DNA from: Gammaproteobacteria bacterium
Lineage (GTDB): Bacteria > Pseudomonadota > Gammaproteobacteria > SG8-11
Length of the DNA: 37,350 nt
Direction: 5' to 3'
Assembly (NCBI GenBank): GCA_013151345.1
Contig: JAADIM010000055.1
Span: 1 to 37,350 of the forward strand
Below, in pieces: positions 1 through 9,388 of this stretch (the stretch's first letter is position 1; each line of letters begins with the position of its first letter). A program made the translations under genes and the position numbers. The notes beneath the pieces are model-generated. The model ran no database searches, had not been told where the DNA came from, and was given only the letters and a program-made list of their open reading frames with translations.

Positions 1-1577
1 GCTTATCCGGTGAATTTGTTATGGATGATTGGCCGGTCATAGCCGAAAATCCGAAACTGGACAGTGCACAGTATATTTCTGATTATTTTTCAGGTGGGGT
101 ATGGAAAAATACAGACATAGGCAGTGAACAGGATACTTTTCTTTACCGACCCGTTTTTTTGCTTACGCTATATATTGGCAAACAACTATTTGGTAACTCG
201 CCTTTTGGCTTTCACGCGCTCAATCTTACGCTACATTTTATTAATACTGTTTTAGTCTTTTTTTTAATAATTCGTCTTAGCAAAACCAAATCACGCTTGC
301 TTGCCCTTTTTGCCAGTTTATTTTTTGCGTTACATCCTATACACGCAGAATCTGTAAGCTGGATTGCCGGTATAACTGACCCATTGGTCTCCTGCTTTGT
401 ATTGAGTTCTTTTCTATTATATTTGAAGTTTCGTGCAACACCAAATCGCATATTCTTGATATTGTCACTGGTGTTTTTTGTGTTAGCACTATTATCAAAA
501 GAAAACGCAGTGATGCTGCCTTTCGTGATGATCGCTTATGCAACCTTCCTCGGACAAGAGCAAGGACAGGGAGTGAATCACAAACCCAGCCTTACCCACA
601 TCGGTCTATTTTTCATAGTATTGATAATTTATTTTATTGTCAGAAAAATAATCCTAGGGTCAACGATTGCGTTGTCTGATTTTTCAATGACAGGGGTTTT
701 CCATCTTTTTTCATTTGTTGGCGAGTATATAAAGTTACTCTTTATACCCTGGCCGCTTAACTATTATTATGCTGTACCGGAAAACGGAATTTTACAAATA
801 TGGGGAGCAATTTTCACACTTACTGTGTTGGCGACGTTAGTCTTTTTTGTCGCTAAAAGGCAATTCAAAGACAAGATTGTTCTTTTTTCTGTATGTTGGA
901 TCGGCTTAATACTGCTCCCTTCCCTATCTTTGGCCTTTCATGCAGAACCGAATTTCTCGATCCGCTATTTGTATTTACCCTCCGCCGGATTATCATTCAT
1001 GTTGCCCTATTTGATTGAATCTCTTTTTGTTCGATATAAGAAAGCAACAGTCATCAGCTGCAGCGGTATCTTGCTCGTTTTTTCTATTTTAACTATTTAT
1101 GCAAATCGTATCTGGCAGAATGAATTTGTATTTTATAGCCATGCAATGGCGGTAACACCCTTGCAAGCTGGTCCGGTGTCGGGTCTGGCAACCTATTTTC
1201 GACGAAACAAACAAGACCAAAAAGCAATTGAGTATTACTTAAAAGCGAGCGAACTGGGTGACACACTAGACAAGGTAAACGCATTTGAAAATATTGGTTT
1301 GATTTACGGACTTAAAGGAAACGTAGAGCAAAGTACAACGTTTTATACCAAAGCCTATAATCTCGCGCCCAATCGGTCTACCGTATTGGTTGGCCTGGGG
1401 AATAATGCCTGGTCCCGAAAAGACTATCAGGCAACGCGTTCATTTTATGAAAAGGCGTTTCAAGCAGACAAGAATAATTATGAAGCAGCGTATAATCTTT
1501 CGATTCTATATAGAAGTTTGGGAGATATGAATAAGGCAGCTTATTATCAGAGAGAAGCTTTGAATCTAAAAAGGTAA
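1..1577 (+). CDS. GT-C-like polytopic membrane protein with C-terminal TPRs (5' partial)
   Basis: The reading frame is open from the window edge (six sense codons precede the first ATG at 21), so the true start lies upstream. The first visible residues contain a DDW motif followed by an AENP-type stretch. This resembles the first extracytoplasmic loop of TMTC/PMT-like GT-C glycosyltransferases, where acidic residues are catalytic. About ten hydrophobic segments follow to roughly residue 365 of the visible part. After them come three to four TPR units (about residues 385-518; for example the KAIEYYLKASELG, STTFYTKAYNLAP and ATRSFYEKAFQAD helices). By family knowledge such proteins transfer a sugar from a polyprenyl-phosphate donor to proteins or glycans on the outer face of the membrane. 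The convergent GtrB-like gene at 1757-2728 could make such a donor; that link is inference. Acceptor and sugar are unknown. Confidence 0.75.
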   Translation, partial: LSGEFVMDDWPVIAENPKLDSAQYISDYFSGGVWKNTDIGSEQDTFLYRPVFLLTLYIGKQLFGNSPFGFHALNLTLHFINTVLVFFLIIRLSKTKSRLLALFASLFFALHPIHAESVSWIAGITDPLVSCFVLSSFLLYLKFRATPNRIFLILSLVFFVLALLSKENAVMLPFVMIAYATFLGQEQGQGVNHKPSLTHIGLFFIVLIIYFIVRKIILGSTIALSDFSMTGVFHLFSFVGEYIKLLFIPWPLNYYYAVPENGILQIWGAIFTLTVLATLVFFVAKRQFKDKIVLFSVCWIGLILLPSLSLAFHAEPNFSIRYLYLPSAGLSFMLPYLIESLFVRYKKATVISCSGILLVFSILTIYANRIWQNEFVFYSHAMAVTPLQAGPVSGLATYFRRNKQDQKAIEYYLKASELGDTLDKVNAFENIGLIYGLKGNVEQSTTFYTKAYNLAPNRSTVLVGLGNNAWSRKDYQATRSFYEKAFQADKNNYEAAYNLSILYRSLGDMNKAAYYQREALNLKR

Positions 1578-1756
1578 AGGGTGTATTGCGCACTAATTGT
1601 GATTTTTTTAAGCGCGTGTTTTGGTGCGTGGAATACATCTTATATAAAAATTCGTTGGAAATAAGTACATGTCTTTGCATAATATTTGCCAAAACAGCCG
1701 TTGAAAAATAAGCAAACAAACATGCTGGCCAATCTTGTGTTTTTCAGCGCGACTAA

Positions 1757-2728
1757 TTAATCGACTGTTGTTATAGAGTTAGTTGTAGAGCTAGCTGCAG
1801 GACCATCACTGCTTTCACCTACCACAAATAATGGCCTACCTTGGACTTGTTTATAAATTTTACCGATATATTCGCCGAGCACGCCCAAAAAAATGAGCTG
1901 TACACCGCCGAGAAAAAACATACCTGAAGTCATTAATGCGTAACCTGGAATATTTAGATCCCATACCAAGCGCTGCAGCGCTATCACAATGGTTATGCAA
2001 AAACTTAAAACCGTGATGATTAAACCAAAAGCAATGCAGACACGCAATGGCACGAGACTAAAACTCACCAAAGCATCAATCGACAACAAAGCCAGCTTGA
2101 AATAACTGTATTTTGTCTTGCCTTTATTTCGCGCCGAGCGCTCATACTCGATCGCAGTTTGTTTAAAACCTATCCAGGAAAACATACCACGAACAAAACG
2201 GTTACGTTCCGGCAACGCATTAAACAAACTAACTACCTTATGATCCACCAGACGAAAATCACCTACATCCAACGGGATCGGTACACTGGTAAAAATACGC
2301 AGGACACGATAAAAAAGATAGGAAGATAATTTTTTTAATATTGTTTCATTCCACCGACGGCTGCGACGCCCGTAAACGACGTCGTAACCCTCTTTCCATT
2401 TTTTATAAAGCTGCGGTATTACCTCAGGCGGATCCTGTAAATCCGCATCGATAAGTACGGCAGCCTTGCCGTTAACCATTTTAAACCCACAACTGGACGC
2501 CGCTTCGTGGCCAAAGTTGCGACTAAAACTGGTATAACGAATATTTGTATTGTTTGCAGCCAGGCCCTTAATTTTTTCCAGCGTTTTGTCGGTTGATCCA
2601 TCATCAATAAAAATGAGTTCGAATGTAATGCATGCTTTATCCATCGTATCCTTAATGCGCGAAAACACCAGATCAATGTTTTCCTCTTCATCCAATGCAG
2701 GTATTATTATTGATATTTCACATGTCAT
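1757..2728 (-). CDS. GtrB/DPM1-like polyprenyl-phosphate glycosyltransferase (GT2)
   Basis: 323 aa. The N-terminal GT-A domain has the nucleotide-binding DDGSTDKT motif (about residues 42-49) and a DAD metal motif inside DADLQDPPEV (residues 94-103), the pattern of the dolichol-phosphate-mannose synthase/GtrB/ArnC group. Two C-terminal membrane helices (about 225-250 and 262-288) are followed by the GEYIGKIY and RPLFVV signature common to this subgroup. The expected reaction is transfer of a sugar from an NDP-sugar to undecaprenyl phosphate on the cytoplasmic face, giving a donor for a GT-C enzyme. It lies 52 bp downstream of the methyltransferase on the same strand and converges on the GT-C-like gene. 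The sugar cannot be read from sequence. Confidence 0.88.
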   Translation of the reverse strand: MTCEISIIIPALDEEENIDLVFSRIKDTMDKACITFELIFIDDGSTDKTLEKIKGLAANNTNIRYTSFSRNFGHEAASSCGFKMVNGKAAVLIDADLQDPPEVIPQLYKKWKEGYDVVYGRRSRRWNETILKKLSSYLFYRVLRIFTSVPIPLDVGDFRLVDHKVVSLFNALPERNRFVRGMFSWIGFKQTAIEYERSARNKGKTKYSYFKLALLSIDALVSFSLVPLRVCIAFGLIITVLSFCITIVIALQRLVWDLNIPGYALMTSGMFFLGGVQLIFLGVLGEYIGKIYKQVQGRPLFVVGESSDGPAASSTTNSITTVD

Positions 2729-2780
2729 ATACAGTTCTATTCTTTATGTTTTATAGAACATATGTTCCATAAACAGTGGG

Positions 2781-3509
2781 TTATATTTTTTTTAGCGCCA
2801 CTGCATAACTGCAACCCCAGGGTAGCGAAAAATATCGCATCCACCTGCTTTCCAGATTAAACAAGAAGTACAACAGAGCGTTAACAATAACGGAATGTTC
2901 TTCCAGATCGCTTTGCTGCGTATTTTTATCTTTCGATTGCAAAAATCTGTTTAAAAAAACCAATGGAGACAATATAAAATTAAACGGCGAGAAAAATAAT
3001 TCCTCTACCGGCTTGTTTTCCCACAAATTATTAAGTGTATTGGCTTGATAACGACGCTTATGCCCTAAGGCAACATCATGATTGCTCCATAATATCTTGT
3101 GGGCGGGTACAGTAATAATAATTAACGTACCCGGTTTTAATGATTCAATTATATCGCCTAAAAAACCAGTATCATCTTCGATATGTTCCAGCACATCAGC
3201 GAGTAATACTACATCAACATCGTGCCACTTATCTTTCAATACGTGATAATCACCCAACAACATATCGCCATTTACTCGTTCCTTTGCGTATTCAATCGCA
3301 TCGCTGGAAACATCAACCCCTGTGACTTTATCAGCATACTCCCCTAAAAGCCTGAGATTGCCACCTGTGCCACAACCTATTTCTACGATATGTCTCACAC
3401 CTTTTGATGAAAATCGTAAAAGCAAGGTTAAAATAACATTGCGCCTGGCTTTAAACCACCAGTGATGGTCTTCTAATTCGGCATGTATTTTAAATTCATG
3501 TGCGTGCAT
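2781..3509 (-). CDS. class I SAM-dependent methyltransferase
   Basis: 242 aa. The N-terminus has the ELEDHHWWFKARR block seen in many polysaccharide-cluster methyltransferases. It is followed by the SAM-binding motif VEIGCGTGG (residues 42-50), an acidic motif II ending in GVDVSS, and LLADVLEHIEDD (motif IV region). A hydrophobic stretch near residues 185-200 (FNFILSPLVFLNRFL) may contact the membrane or substrate. The start is the ATG at 3509; its opening matches the family start. The position directly upstream of the GtrB-like glycosyltransferase suggests modification of a glycan, lipid-linked sugar or small metabolite, but the substrate cannot be determined. Confidence 0.82.
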   Translation of the reverse strand: MHAHEFKIHAELEDHHWWFKARRNVILTLLLRFSSKGVRHIVEIGCGTGGNLRLLGEYADKVTGVDVSSDAIEYAKERVNGDMLLGDYHVLKDKWHDVDVVLLADVLEHIEDDTGFLGDIIESLKPGTLIIITVPAHKILWSNHDVALGHKRRYQANTLNNLWENKPVEELFFSPFNFILSPLVFLNRFLQSKDKNTQQSDLEEHSVIVNALLYFLFNLESRWMRYFSLPWGCSYAVALKKI

Positions 3510-3586
3510 CGAATACTATATAATTTTTACTTAATGTAGCGTTGTCGGACCTACATTATTTATGTCCACTCACATAAAATAAACAC

Positions 3587-5221
3587 TCAATTATCATCTA
3601 ATTCTTCCGGCTGTTCACTTGTCGCTTTATTAATAATTTTGTCAGGCGTTTTTTGTACAGCAGCCGGATCCTCTGACTTTATTTCTTTCGGCGGCCCAAC
3701 TTCATCGGCGGCTTTATCGCTGGCTGGGGCAGGCGGTATTGGTTTTTTAACCGAATTGCCTGGATTGATTTCTTTTGGTCGTTCGTTTTTCGCTTTATCG
3801 TCGACCTTGGCAGGCGTTTTTTGTACGGCAGCCGGTTCTTCCTCTGATTTTATTTTTTTCGACGGCCCAACTTCATCGGCGGCTTTATCGCTGGCTGGGG
3901 CAGGCGATATTGGTTTTTTAGCCGAATCGCCTGGATTGATTTCTTTTGGTCGTTCGTTTTTCGCTTTATCGTCAACCTTGGCAGGCGTTTTTTGTACGGC
4001 AGCCGGACTCTCCGATTTTATTTCTTTCGGCGGCTCAGCTTCACTGGTGGCTTTATCGCTGGCTCGGGCAGGCAATATTTTATCTATTCTCGCTGCTTCT
4101 GACTTTTCATAATCAAGTAGTATACGTTTACTTTCATCATCCGTTACCCGACGTATTACTTCTATTTTTTTATGAAGCTGATCAACCACATAGATACGAT
4201 TCGTTTCGTCAACAGCGATGCCTGCTGGCATGGCATATTGTCCAGGCTTGTCATTCATATCCGGACCACCAATCCACATTAACAGTTGCCCCTGCGGATT
4301 AAATATTTGAAAATTCCGATATCCGGCATCAGTGACATAAACATTTCCATCATCGTCAACCGCAATACCACGTGGTCGCGCAAAATCACCGATGTTCCTG
4401 CCAACTTTCCCCCACTTACGTAAAAAGTTTCCATCACGGTCGAACGCTTGCACTCTAAAATTGCCCGCATCTAACACATATAAAGTACCATCAGGCGCGA
4501 CCGCCGCTGATCTTGGCAAATTGAAATTGCCGTCATTTCCTCCACGTGTACCAATCGTCTTAAGAACCTTTCCTTCGCGGTCAAACACAACAACCCGGTG
4601 AGCCATACTTGCAACACCGCCTGAATCAACCACATAAATTCGATCACCGGTTGGGTTAACGGCCACATCAATGGGCTTCTCTAACGACGTTGAATCACCT
4701 ACGCTACCTAGAAAATAGCCCACGTCATCGTAAATTTTTATTGTTCTGGCTCCCGCATCTGCAACGTAGATATTCAATAAATAATCCATTGCCACACCAT
4801 AAGGATCAATTAATCGCCCATATTTCAGGTGCCCGATACGAAGCAAACGGTTGTTGACTAAATCAAACATTACCAGGGAATTCACCATGGTATCGGATAC
4901 AACCACACGACCATTTCGTGCCGCAATATCAAGGGGTTTTTCGTAAGCAATTAACTTTTTCTTATCCACGCCAGAAACAATTTGCCTAAATTTCTCCCCC
5001 GGCGTAGGGCGAATAACACTTGATTCAGACCGTAGCGATGTTTCGTATATAAAGCGCGGCGGGTCAGGTGGTTTTGGCCAGAAAGGTGGCGGTTGCTTTT
5101 TTGCGGGGGCGACAGCACACGCAGACAACAAAATCACAACAAAAACGAATGCAAACTTGCTGAACAAACTTATTGTGACTTCGAATTTTTGATACAAAAT
5201 ATTTTCACTTGATATCTTCAC
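3587..5221 (-). CDS. NHL-repeat beta-propeller lipoprotein with repeated Pro/Lys/Ala-rich tail
   Basis: 544 aa. A hydrophobic signal ends in the lipobox LLSAC (Cys35), so the mature protein is probably an outer- or inner-membrane lipoprotein. Residues about 50-370 contain six NHL-type blades (recurring DPYGVAMD, KPIDVAVN, LPRSAAVAPDG, RPRGIAVDDDGNVYVTD and MPAGIAVDETNRIYVVD strands). The rest, about 380-544, is a low-complexity tail made of three copies of a roughly 56-residue unit (ASDKA...PKEIKSE...PAAVQKTPAKVDDKAKNE...KEINPG). NHL propellers bind proteins, peptides or glycans; no enzyme activity is implied. A later ATG could be the real start, because 20 residues precede the hydrophobic core. 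It follows ubiI by 111 bp on the same strand. Confidence 0.8.
   Translation of the reverse strand: MKISSENILYQKFEVTISLFSKFAFVFVVILLSACAVAPAKKQPPPFWPKPPDPPRFIYETSLRSESSVIRPTPGEKFRQIVSGVDKKKLIAYEKPLDIAARNGRVVVSDTMVNSLVMFDLVNNRLLRIGHLKYGRLIDPYGVAMDYLLNIYVADAGARTIKIYDDVGYFLGSVGDSTSLEKPIDVAVNPTGDRIYVVDSGGVASMAHRVVVFDREGKVLKTIGTRGGNDGNFNLPRSAAVAPDGTLYVLDAGNFRVQAFDRDGNFLRKWGKVGRNIGDFARPRGIAVDDDGNVYVTDAGYRNFQIFNPQGQLLMWIGGPDMNDKPGQYAMPAGIAVDETNRIYVVDQLHKKIEVIRRVTDDESKRILLDYEKSEAARIDKILPARASDKATSEAEPPKEIKSESPAAVQKTPAKVDDKAKNERPKEINPGDSAKKPISPAPASDKAADEVGPSKKIKSEEEPAAVQKTPAKVDDKAKNERPKEINPGNSVKKPIPPAPASDKAADEVGPPKEIKSEDPAAVQKTPDKIINKATSEQPEELDDN
3630..4110 (-). repeat. three tandem ~56-codon repeats inside the lipoprotein gene
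   Basis: Within the lipoprotein tail the same block recurs three times with near identity at DNA level. On the plus strand the shared text includes ggcaggcgttttttgtac, gctttatcgctggct and gatttcttttggtcgttcg. The period is about 165-171 bp. The first (N-terminal) and last copies are the most diverged and the middle copy carries one extra Glu codon (EEEP versus EDP/ESP). Such long near-identical repeats can expand or contract by recombination. Confidence 0.85.
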
Positions 5222-5261
5222 TTTTTGTTCCAGTAGCCGTTTCGGTAACTAAAATTGCTGC

Positions 5262-5320
5262 GTAACTTATGTTTTCAATAAATCAGTTTCAATAACTTAT
5301 GTTTCAATAACTTATGTTTC
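5262..5320. repeat. 15-bp tandem repeat in the ubiI-lipoprotein gap
   Basis: Two perfect adjacent copies of aataacttatgtttc lie at 5291-5305 and 5306-5320. A degenerate copy (taacttatgttttcaat) lies near 5263. The array sits between the ubiI stop and the lipoprotein start, so it would fall in the leader or promoter of the lipoprotein gene. Confidence 0.7.
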
Positions 5321-5332
5321 ACTAACTCAAAT

Positions 5333-6664
5333 TCAAGCAACCCCGGAAACGTGTTTTTCTTGAATCGCACTTCCCGACAGATAGACCGGCTTCGCCAGCG
5401 TTGGCAAATCACCGGTCAAACCCATCGTATGGCGCATGATAATGTTTTTTACCGGTTCTGTCTTATGTGTCATAGTCAAACCCGCATTTCTAATCCAACG
5501 AACAAAAGGCAAATTATTGCCAAATAATTTTTTAAACACATCCATTACAGCAAGCGTTGCTAAATTATCTGATTTTCGCCAACGCTCGTACTTTCTTAGC
5601 ACTGCATACGCTCCGATATCAGAATAACCAGACTTAGTATTATCAATTGTTTTACCTAATACTTCTGATAAGGTTGCCGCATCCATAAATCCGAGATTCA
5701 CTCCCTGACCGGCAAGAGGATGAACCGTATGGGCTGCATCACCTATTAATGCCAGTCGTGAACTCACATAACTGGTGGCATATTGCAGCTTCAACGGATA
5801 CGCCGCACGCGTTGAAACAAAGTCTATACTGCCCAGCCTCCTGTCAAATGTAGATTCGAGTTCTGAAATAAACTGTTCATCATCTAACGCTAACAGCTGC
5901 TCAGCTCGCTGAGTTGTTGCGCTCCACACGATTGAACAAAAACCATCGGATAAAGGTAAAAATGCCAATGGCCCGTCTGGCAAAAAACGCTGCCATGCGG
6001 TTTCATTATGGTTTATTGACGTTTTTACTGTGGCCACCAGCGCTTTTTGCTGATAATCCCATCCTTTTACTTTTATATTTGCCTGTTCTCTAACCCAGGA
6101 GTGGCTACCATCAGCACCTACAAGTAAATTCGCGTGCAAGCATTGCCCATCAGCCAACGTCATTGATACTTGCTCATCATCTATGTTTATCGTGCTAACC
6201 TTAACCGGGCTGATATAATCTACATTATCAAATTCATTGAGGCGGTCTAAGATAGATAATAGTATTACACTGTTTTCAACAATATGACCCATATTGGCTT
6301 CGCCGATTTGTGCGCTGTCAAAATGAATCACTCCATTGCCAGTACTATCCCAGACATGCATTTCCCGAAAAGGGCTGATGCGCCGCTGTTGTATGCGATC
6401 CCACACACCAATGTTACGCAAAAAACATTCAGACGCACGCGTAATAGCGCTTACTCTTAAATCGTGGTCTATTAAATCATAGTTTTGTTTCGACCAAGTC
6501 GGCGTCGGCGCGGCTTCCACAACGGCAATTTTCAGTTGCTTGCTGTTTTTCGATAATTTTGCTAAAGAACAAGCAAAGCTTGCACCAACCATACCGCCAC
6601 CCACAACGATGACATCGTATTGTTCTGTAGAAGACCCTGTTGATGTATTGTTAGATGTACTCAC
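5333..6664 (-). CDS. ubiI: UbiI/VisC-type FAD-dependent ubiquinone hydroxylase
   Basis: 443 aa flavoprotein monooxygenase of the UbiH/UbiI/UbiF family. It has the N-terminal FAD dinucleotide motif GGGMVGAS (about 22-29), the central NAD(P)H/FAD motif LLVGADGSHSWVR, and the C-terminal FAD motif GDAAHTVHPLAGQGVNLGF. Blocks such as HIVENSVI and WDYQQKALVATV match E. coli UbiI best, which performs C5 hydroxylation in aerobic ubiquinone biosynthesis. It starts with GTG, and that codon overlaps the ubiH stop (GTGA, 6661-6664), indicating translational coupling. UbiF-type C6 specificity cannot be excluded by eye. Confidence 0.85.
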   Translation of the reverse strand: MSTSNNTSTGSSTEQYDVIVVGGGMVGASFACSLAKLSKNSKQLKIAVVEAAPTPTWSKQNYDLIDHDLRVSAITRASECFLRNIGVWDRIQQRRISPFREMHVWDSTGNGVIHFDSAQIGEANMGHIVENSVILLSILDRLNEFDNVDYISPVKVSTINIDDEQVSMTLADGQCLHANLLVGADGSHSWVREQANIKVKGWDYQQKALVATVKTSINHNETAWQRFLPDGPLAFLPLSDGFCSIVWSATTQRAEQLLALDDEQFISELESTFDRRLGSIDFVSTRAAYPLKLQYATSYVSSRLALIGDAAHTVHPLAGQGVNLGFMDAATLSEVLGKTIDNTKSGYSDIGAYAVLRKYERWRKSDNLATLAVMDVFKKLFGNNLPFVRWIRNAGLTMTHKTEPVKNIIMRHTMGLTGDLPTLAKPVYLSGSAIQEKHVSGVA

Positions 6665-7920
6665 AGATTTAGACCACGTGCTATTCGCGGCAATTTTCCG
6701 GTGAGGCCCATTGCCTGGCGGGAAACCAAACGCTTAAAAGGCGGTAGCAAGTCCGATGCGATTAATCCAACATTACGCGCGACCGTAAAGGGTAAAAAAT
6801 CAGTCGAAAATAATCTAACCAATCCATCAGTAATTGCGACGACGCACAAATGATCACGCTTACGCCAGGCAGCATATCTATTTAAATTATCTAGCTGCCC
6901 AATATCATAGTTTGCACATTGTGCATCATTAATAACTTCCGCCAAAGTAGCCACATCACGTAACCCTAAATTAAACCCCTGGCCAGCAACGGGATGCAAA
7001 GAATGTGCAGCATTGCCTATCAGTGCAAATCGCAGCCTCACCTGCTCGCGCGCATGCACTAGACGCAAGGGGTAAGCATGACGCACTCCAACATGGAGTA
7101 GTTGGCCCAACCGTTGGCCAAATAATTTCTGAAAAACATCAATAAAGGTTTTGTTATCCAACGACATTGTGCCTTCCACATCCGTATTTGCACGTGTCCA
7201 GACTATTGATGATCGCCCCTCAGATAATGGCAACACAGCAATTGGCCCGCTACTGGTGAAACGCTCGTATGCCACATTGTGATGTGATCGTTGCGAAGTA
7301 ATATTCGCAATCACTGCAGTTTGCTGGTAATCCCAATCTGTTGTCTTAATTCCCAAAGATTGACGAACCAAAGAATCTCTACCATCAGCCGCGACAATCA
7401 ATCGCGCTGATATTTTTCTTGTACTGCTTTGATGCATGACTGTCACTTGCGCCATTTCCCCGTCTTGCTGCTGCGAAAACGGCTGGGGTAAACTGATATC
7501 AACAACCTGGGCAGGACAAATCAATTCAATATTCGAACTGCAAGACATGTACTCCCCGAGAGCGTGTCCCATAGCGCGACTCATCACGACATAGCCTAGC
7601 GCTTCCACTCCCTGCTCAGTACAATCCAGACGCGTCACACCAAAATGCCCACGATCGGAAACGTGAATCTTGTTAATGGGTGTCGCAACATGTTGTATCA
7701 ATGGCCAGATATTAATTGCATCGAAAATTCGTTTAGAACCCAACGAAAGTGCAATCGAACGATCGTCAAAACTGGGCTGTGATGCTGATTTAAAAGGTAT
7801 AGCCTCAACCACACCGATACGCATATTCTGGTCAGCCATTGCACAGGCGAAACTGGCGCCAATCAGGCCACCACCAATAACTAATACATCAAAATCGACA
7901 TTATCTAGCTTTTCAGGCAT
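6661..7920 (-). CDS. ubiH: UbiH-type 2-octaprenyl-6-methoxyphenol hydroxylase
   Basis: 419 aa, same family as the downstream gene but with UbiH-like blocks: KIHVSDRGHFG, VAADGRDSLVR, LPLSEGRSSIVW and LIGNAAHSLHPVAGQGFNLGLRDV. The FAD motif GGGLIGAS lies near residues 16-23. In E. coli UbiH hydroxylates C1 of the ring during ubiquinone synthesis as part of a soluble Ubi complex. It lies 57 bp after pepP and overlaps ubiI by 4 bp. The pepP-ubiH-ubiI order is the same as in E. coli, which supports the UbiH/UbiI assignment better than motifs alone. Confidence 0.87.
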   Translation of the reverse strand: MPEKLDNVDFDVLVIGGGLIGASFACAMADQNMRIGVVEAIPFKSASQPSFDDRSIALSLGSKRIFDAINIWPLIQHVATPINKIHVSDRGHFGVTRLDCTEQGVEALGYVVMSRAMGHALGEYMSCSSNIELICPAQVVDISLPQPFSQQQDGEMAQVTVMHQSSTRKISARLIVAADGRDSLVRQSLGIKTTDWDYQQTAVIANITSQRSHHNVAYERFTSSGPIAVLPLSEGRSSIVWTRANTDVEGTMSLDNKTFIDVFQKLFGQRLGQLLHVGVRHAYPLRLVHAREQVRLRFALIGNAAHSLHPVAGQGFNLGLRDVATLAEVINDAQCANYDIGQLDNLNRYAAWRKRDHLCVVAITDGLVRLFSTDFLPFTVARNVGLIASDLLPPFKRLVSRQAMGLTGKLPRIARGLNL

Positions 7921-7977
7921 CTTTCAATGTCTCGCATGGGTTTCGCTTGGGGTTGTTTCGCATGGATTCTCGCAAAA

Positions 7978-9285
7978 TTAGTGGCTCGCCATATATGATT
8001 CAATTTCGTCGACGGTTCTGGGTAAGTCTTTTGTTAACACATCGTGCCCGTCCTGTGTGACCAACACATCATCTTCTATACGTATACCGATATCCCACCA
8101 TTTTTTTGCGACGCCTTTGCTGCCAGCAGGAATATAAATACCGGGCTCAACAGTTAATAACATGCCCGGCTCTAACACGCGCCATTGATCTCCAACCTTA
8201 TAATCACCCACGTCGTGTACATCCATGCCAAGCCAATGACCTGTACGATGCATATAGAAGCGGCGATACGCCTGATCCTTTATCAACTGAGCAGGCTGTC
8301 CTTTGAGTATTCCCAATTTTACCAATCCTTTGGTCAACACTTTAATCGCGGCTGTGTGTGGATCATTCCAATGGTGACCCGGCGCAATTTTTTTAAATGC
8401 AGCATGTTGCGCCGCCAACACTAATTCATACAATGCCTTTTGTGCGGCGGTAAAACGGCCATTTACAGGAAATGTACAGGTGATGTCAGAAGCATAACTA
8501 TCAAACTCTGCACCGGCATCAATTAATACAAGTTCCTTGTTCTTTAGCTCCGCATTATTTTCGACATAGTGAAGAATGCAACCATTTTCGCCACCACCAA
8601 CAATTGAAGTATAGGCGGGAACACAACCGTGTTTTTTAAAGCCATGTATTAATTCCGCTTCGAGTTCGTATTCCATCATACCCGGCTCGCATATACGCAT
8701 CGCGCGTTTATGTGCTTCGACAGATATTTTCGCCGCCTTGCGCATAGCCTTTATTTCGCTTCTACTTTTATACAGGCGCATATCATGAAGAAGATGGTCC
8801 AATGTGACAAACTCACCCGGCGCATGAACACCTAAGCGCACTTTGTCACGCAACTGATTTACCCAGCCGATTACCTTTTGATCGAATTGCGCATCGCAAC
8901 CCATGGTGTAAAATACACGCCCACAATTCTCCAGTAAGCCCGGCAAGATGTCGTCAATATCACCAATGGGATACGCATCGCGGGCACCGTATTCTGCGCA
9001 AGCCCCTTCCAGACCAGCTCGTCGGCCATGCCAGATTTCCATCTCCTGGTCCTTTTCGCGACAAAAGAGAATGTATTGAGCGTGTTTACGGCCAGGTGTA
9101 ATCACCGCGACCGCTTCTGGTTCTGCAAATCCAGTCAGATAATAGAAATCACTATCTGCACGATAGGGATACTCAACATCTCGATTACGTATTTTAATCG
9201 TTGCAGTTGGCAGGATGGCAACATCGCCCTCACCCATCATTTGCATTAAGCGCTTGCGCCGACGGGAAAACTCTTTTTCTTCCAT
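7978..9285 (-). CDS. pepP: Xaa-Pro aminopeptidase (aminopeptidase P)
   Basis: 435 aa, the usual length of proteobacterial PepP (M24B). An N-terminal creatinase-like domain (about 1-170) precedes the pita-bread catalytic domain. Dinuclear metal ligands are visible: Asp in VLIDAGAEFD, Asp in ASDITCTFPV, His in HRTGHWLGMDVHDVG, Glu in LTVEPGIYI, and Glu in GIRIEDDVLVT. It removes N-terminal residues preceding proline, normally with Mn2+, in the cytoplasm. It lies between ygfB and ubiH, as in E. coli and many relatives; the 103-bp gap from ygfB and 57-bp gap to ubiH fit one transcript. Confidence 0.93.
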   Translation of the reverse strand: MEEKEFSRRRKRLMQMMGEGDVAILPTATIKIRNRDVEYPYRADSDFYYLTGFAEPEAVAVITPGRKHAQYILFCREKDQEMEIWHGRRAGLEGACAEYGARDAYPIGDIDDILPGLLENCGRVFYTMGCDAQFDQKVIGWVNQLRDKVRLGVHAPGEFVTLDHLLHDMRLYKSRSEIKAMRKAAKISVEAHKRAMRICEPGMMEYELEAELIHGFKKHGCVPAYTSIVGGGENGCILHYVENNAELKNKELVLIDAGAEFDSYASDITCTFPVNGRFTAAQKALYELVLAAQHAAFKKIAPGHHWNDPHTAAIKVLTKGLVKLGILKGQPAQLIKDQAYRRFYMHRTGHWLGMDVHDVGDYKVGDQWRVLEPGMLLTVEPGIYIPAGSKGVAKKWWDIGIRIEDDVLVTQDGHDVLTKDLPRTVDEIESYMASH

Positions 9286-9388
9286 GCTCAGATTATGCCA
9301 GAAATTAGATAGCTAACGCCAAGGTTGGTTTACTTTTTAATTCGCAGACTAGCATAAATTTACGGCAACCACAGAAGCAACGCAACGA

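Noticed and set aside
3639-4112. 157-codon plus-strand ORF opposite the lipoprotein tail
   Set aside because: It is the antisense shadow of the repeated tail; its own repeats only mirror those of the real gene.
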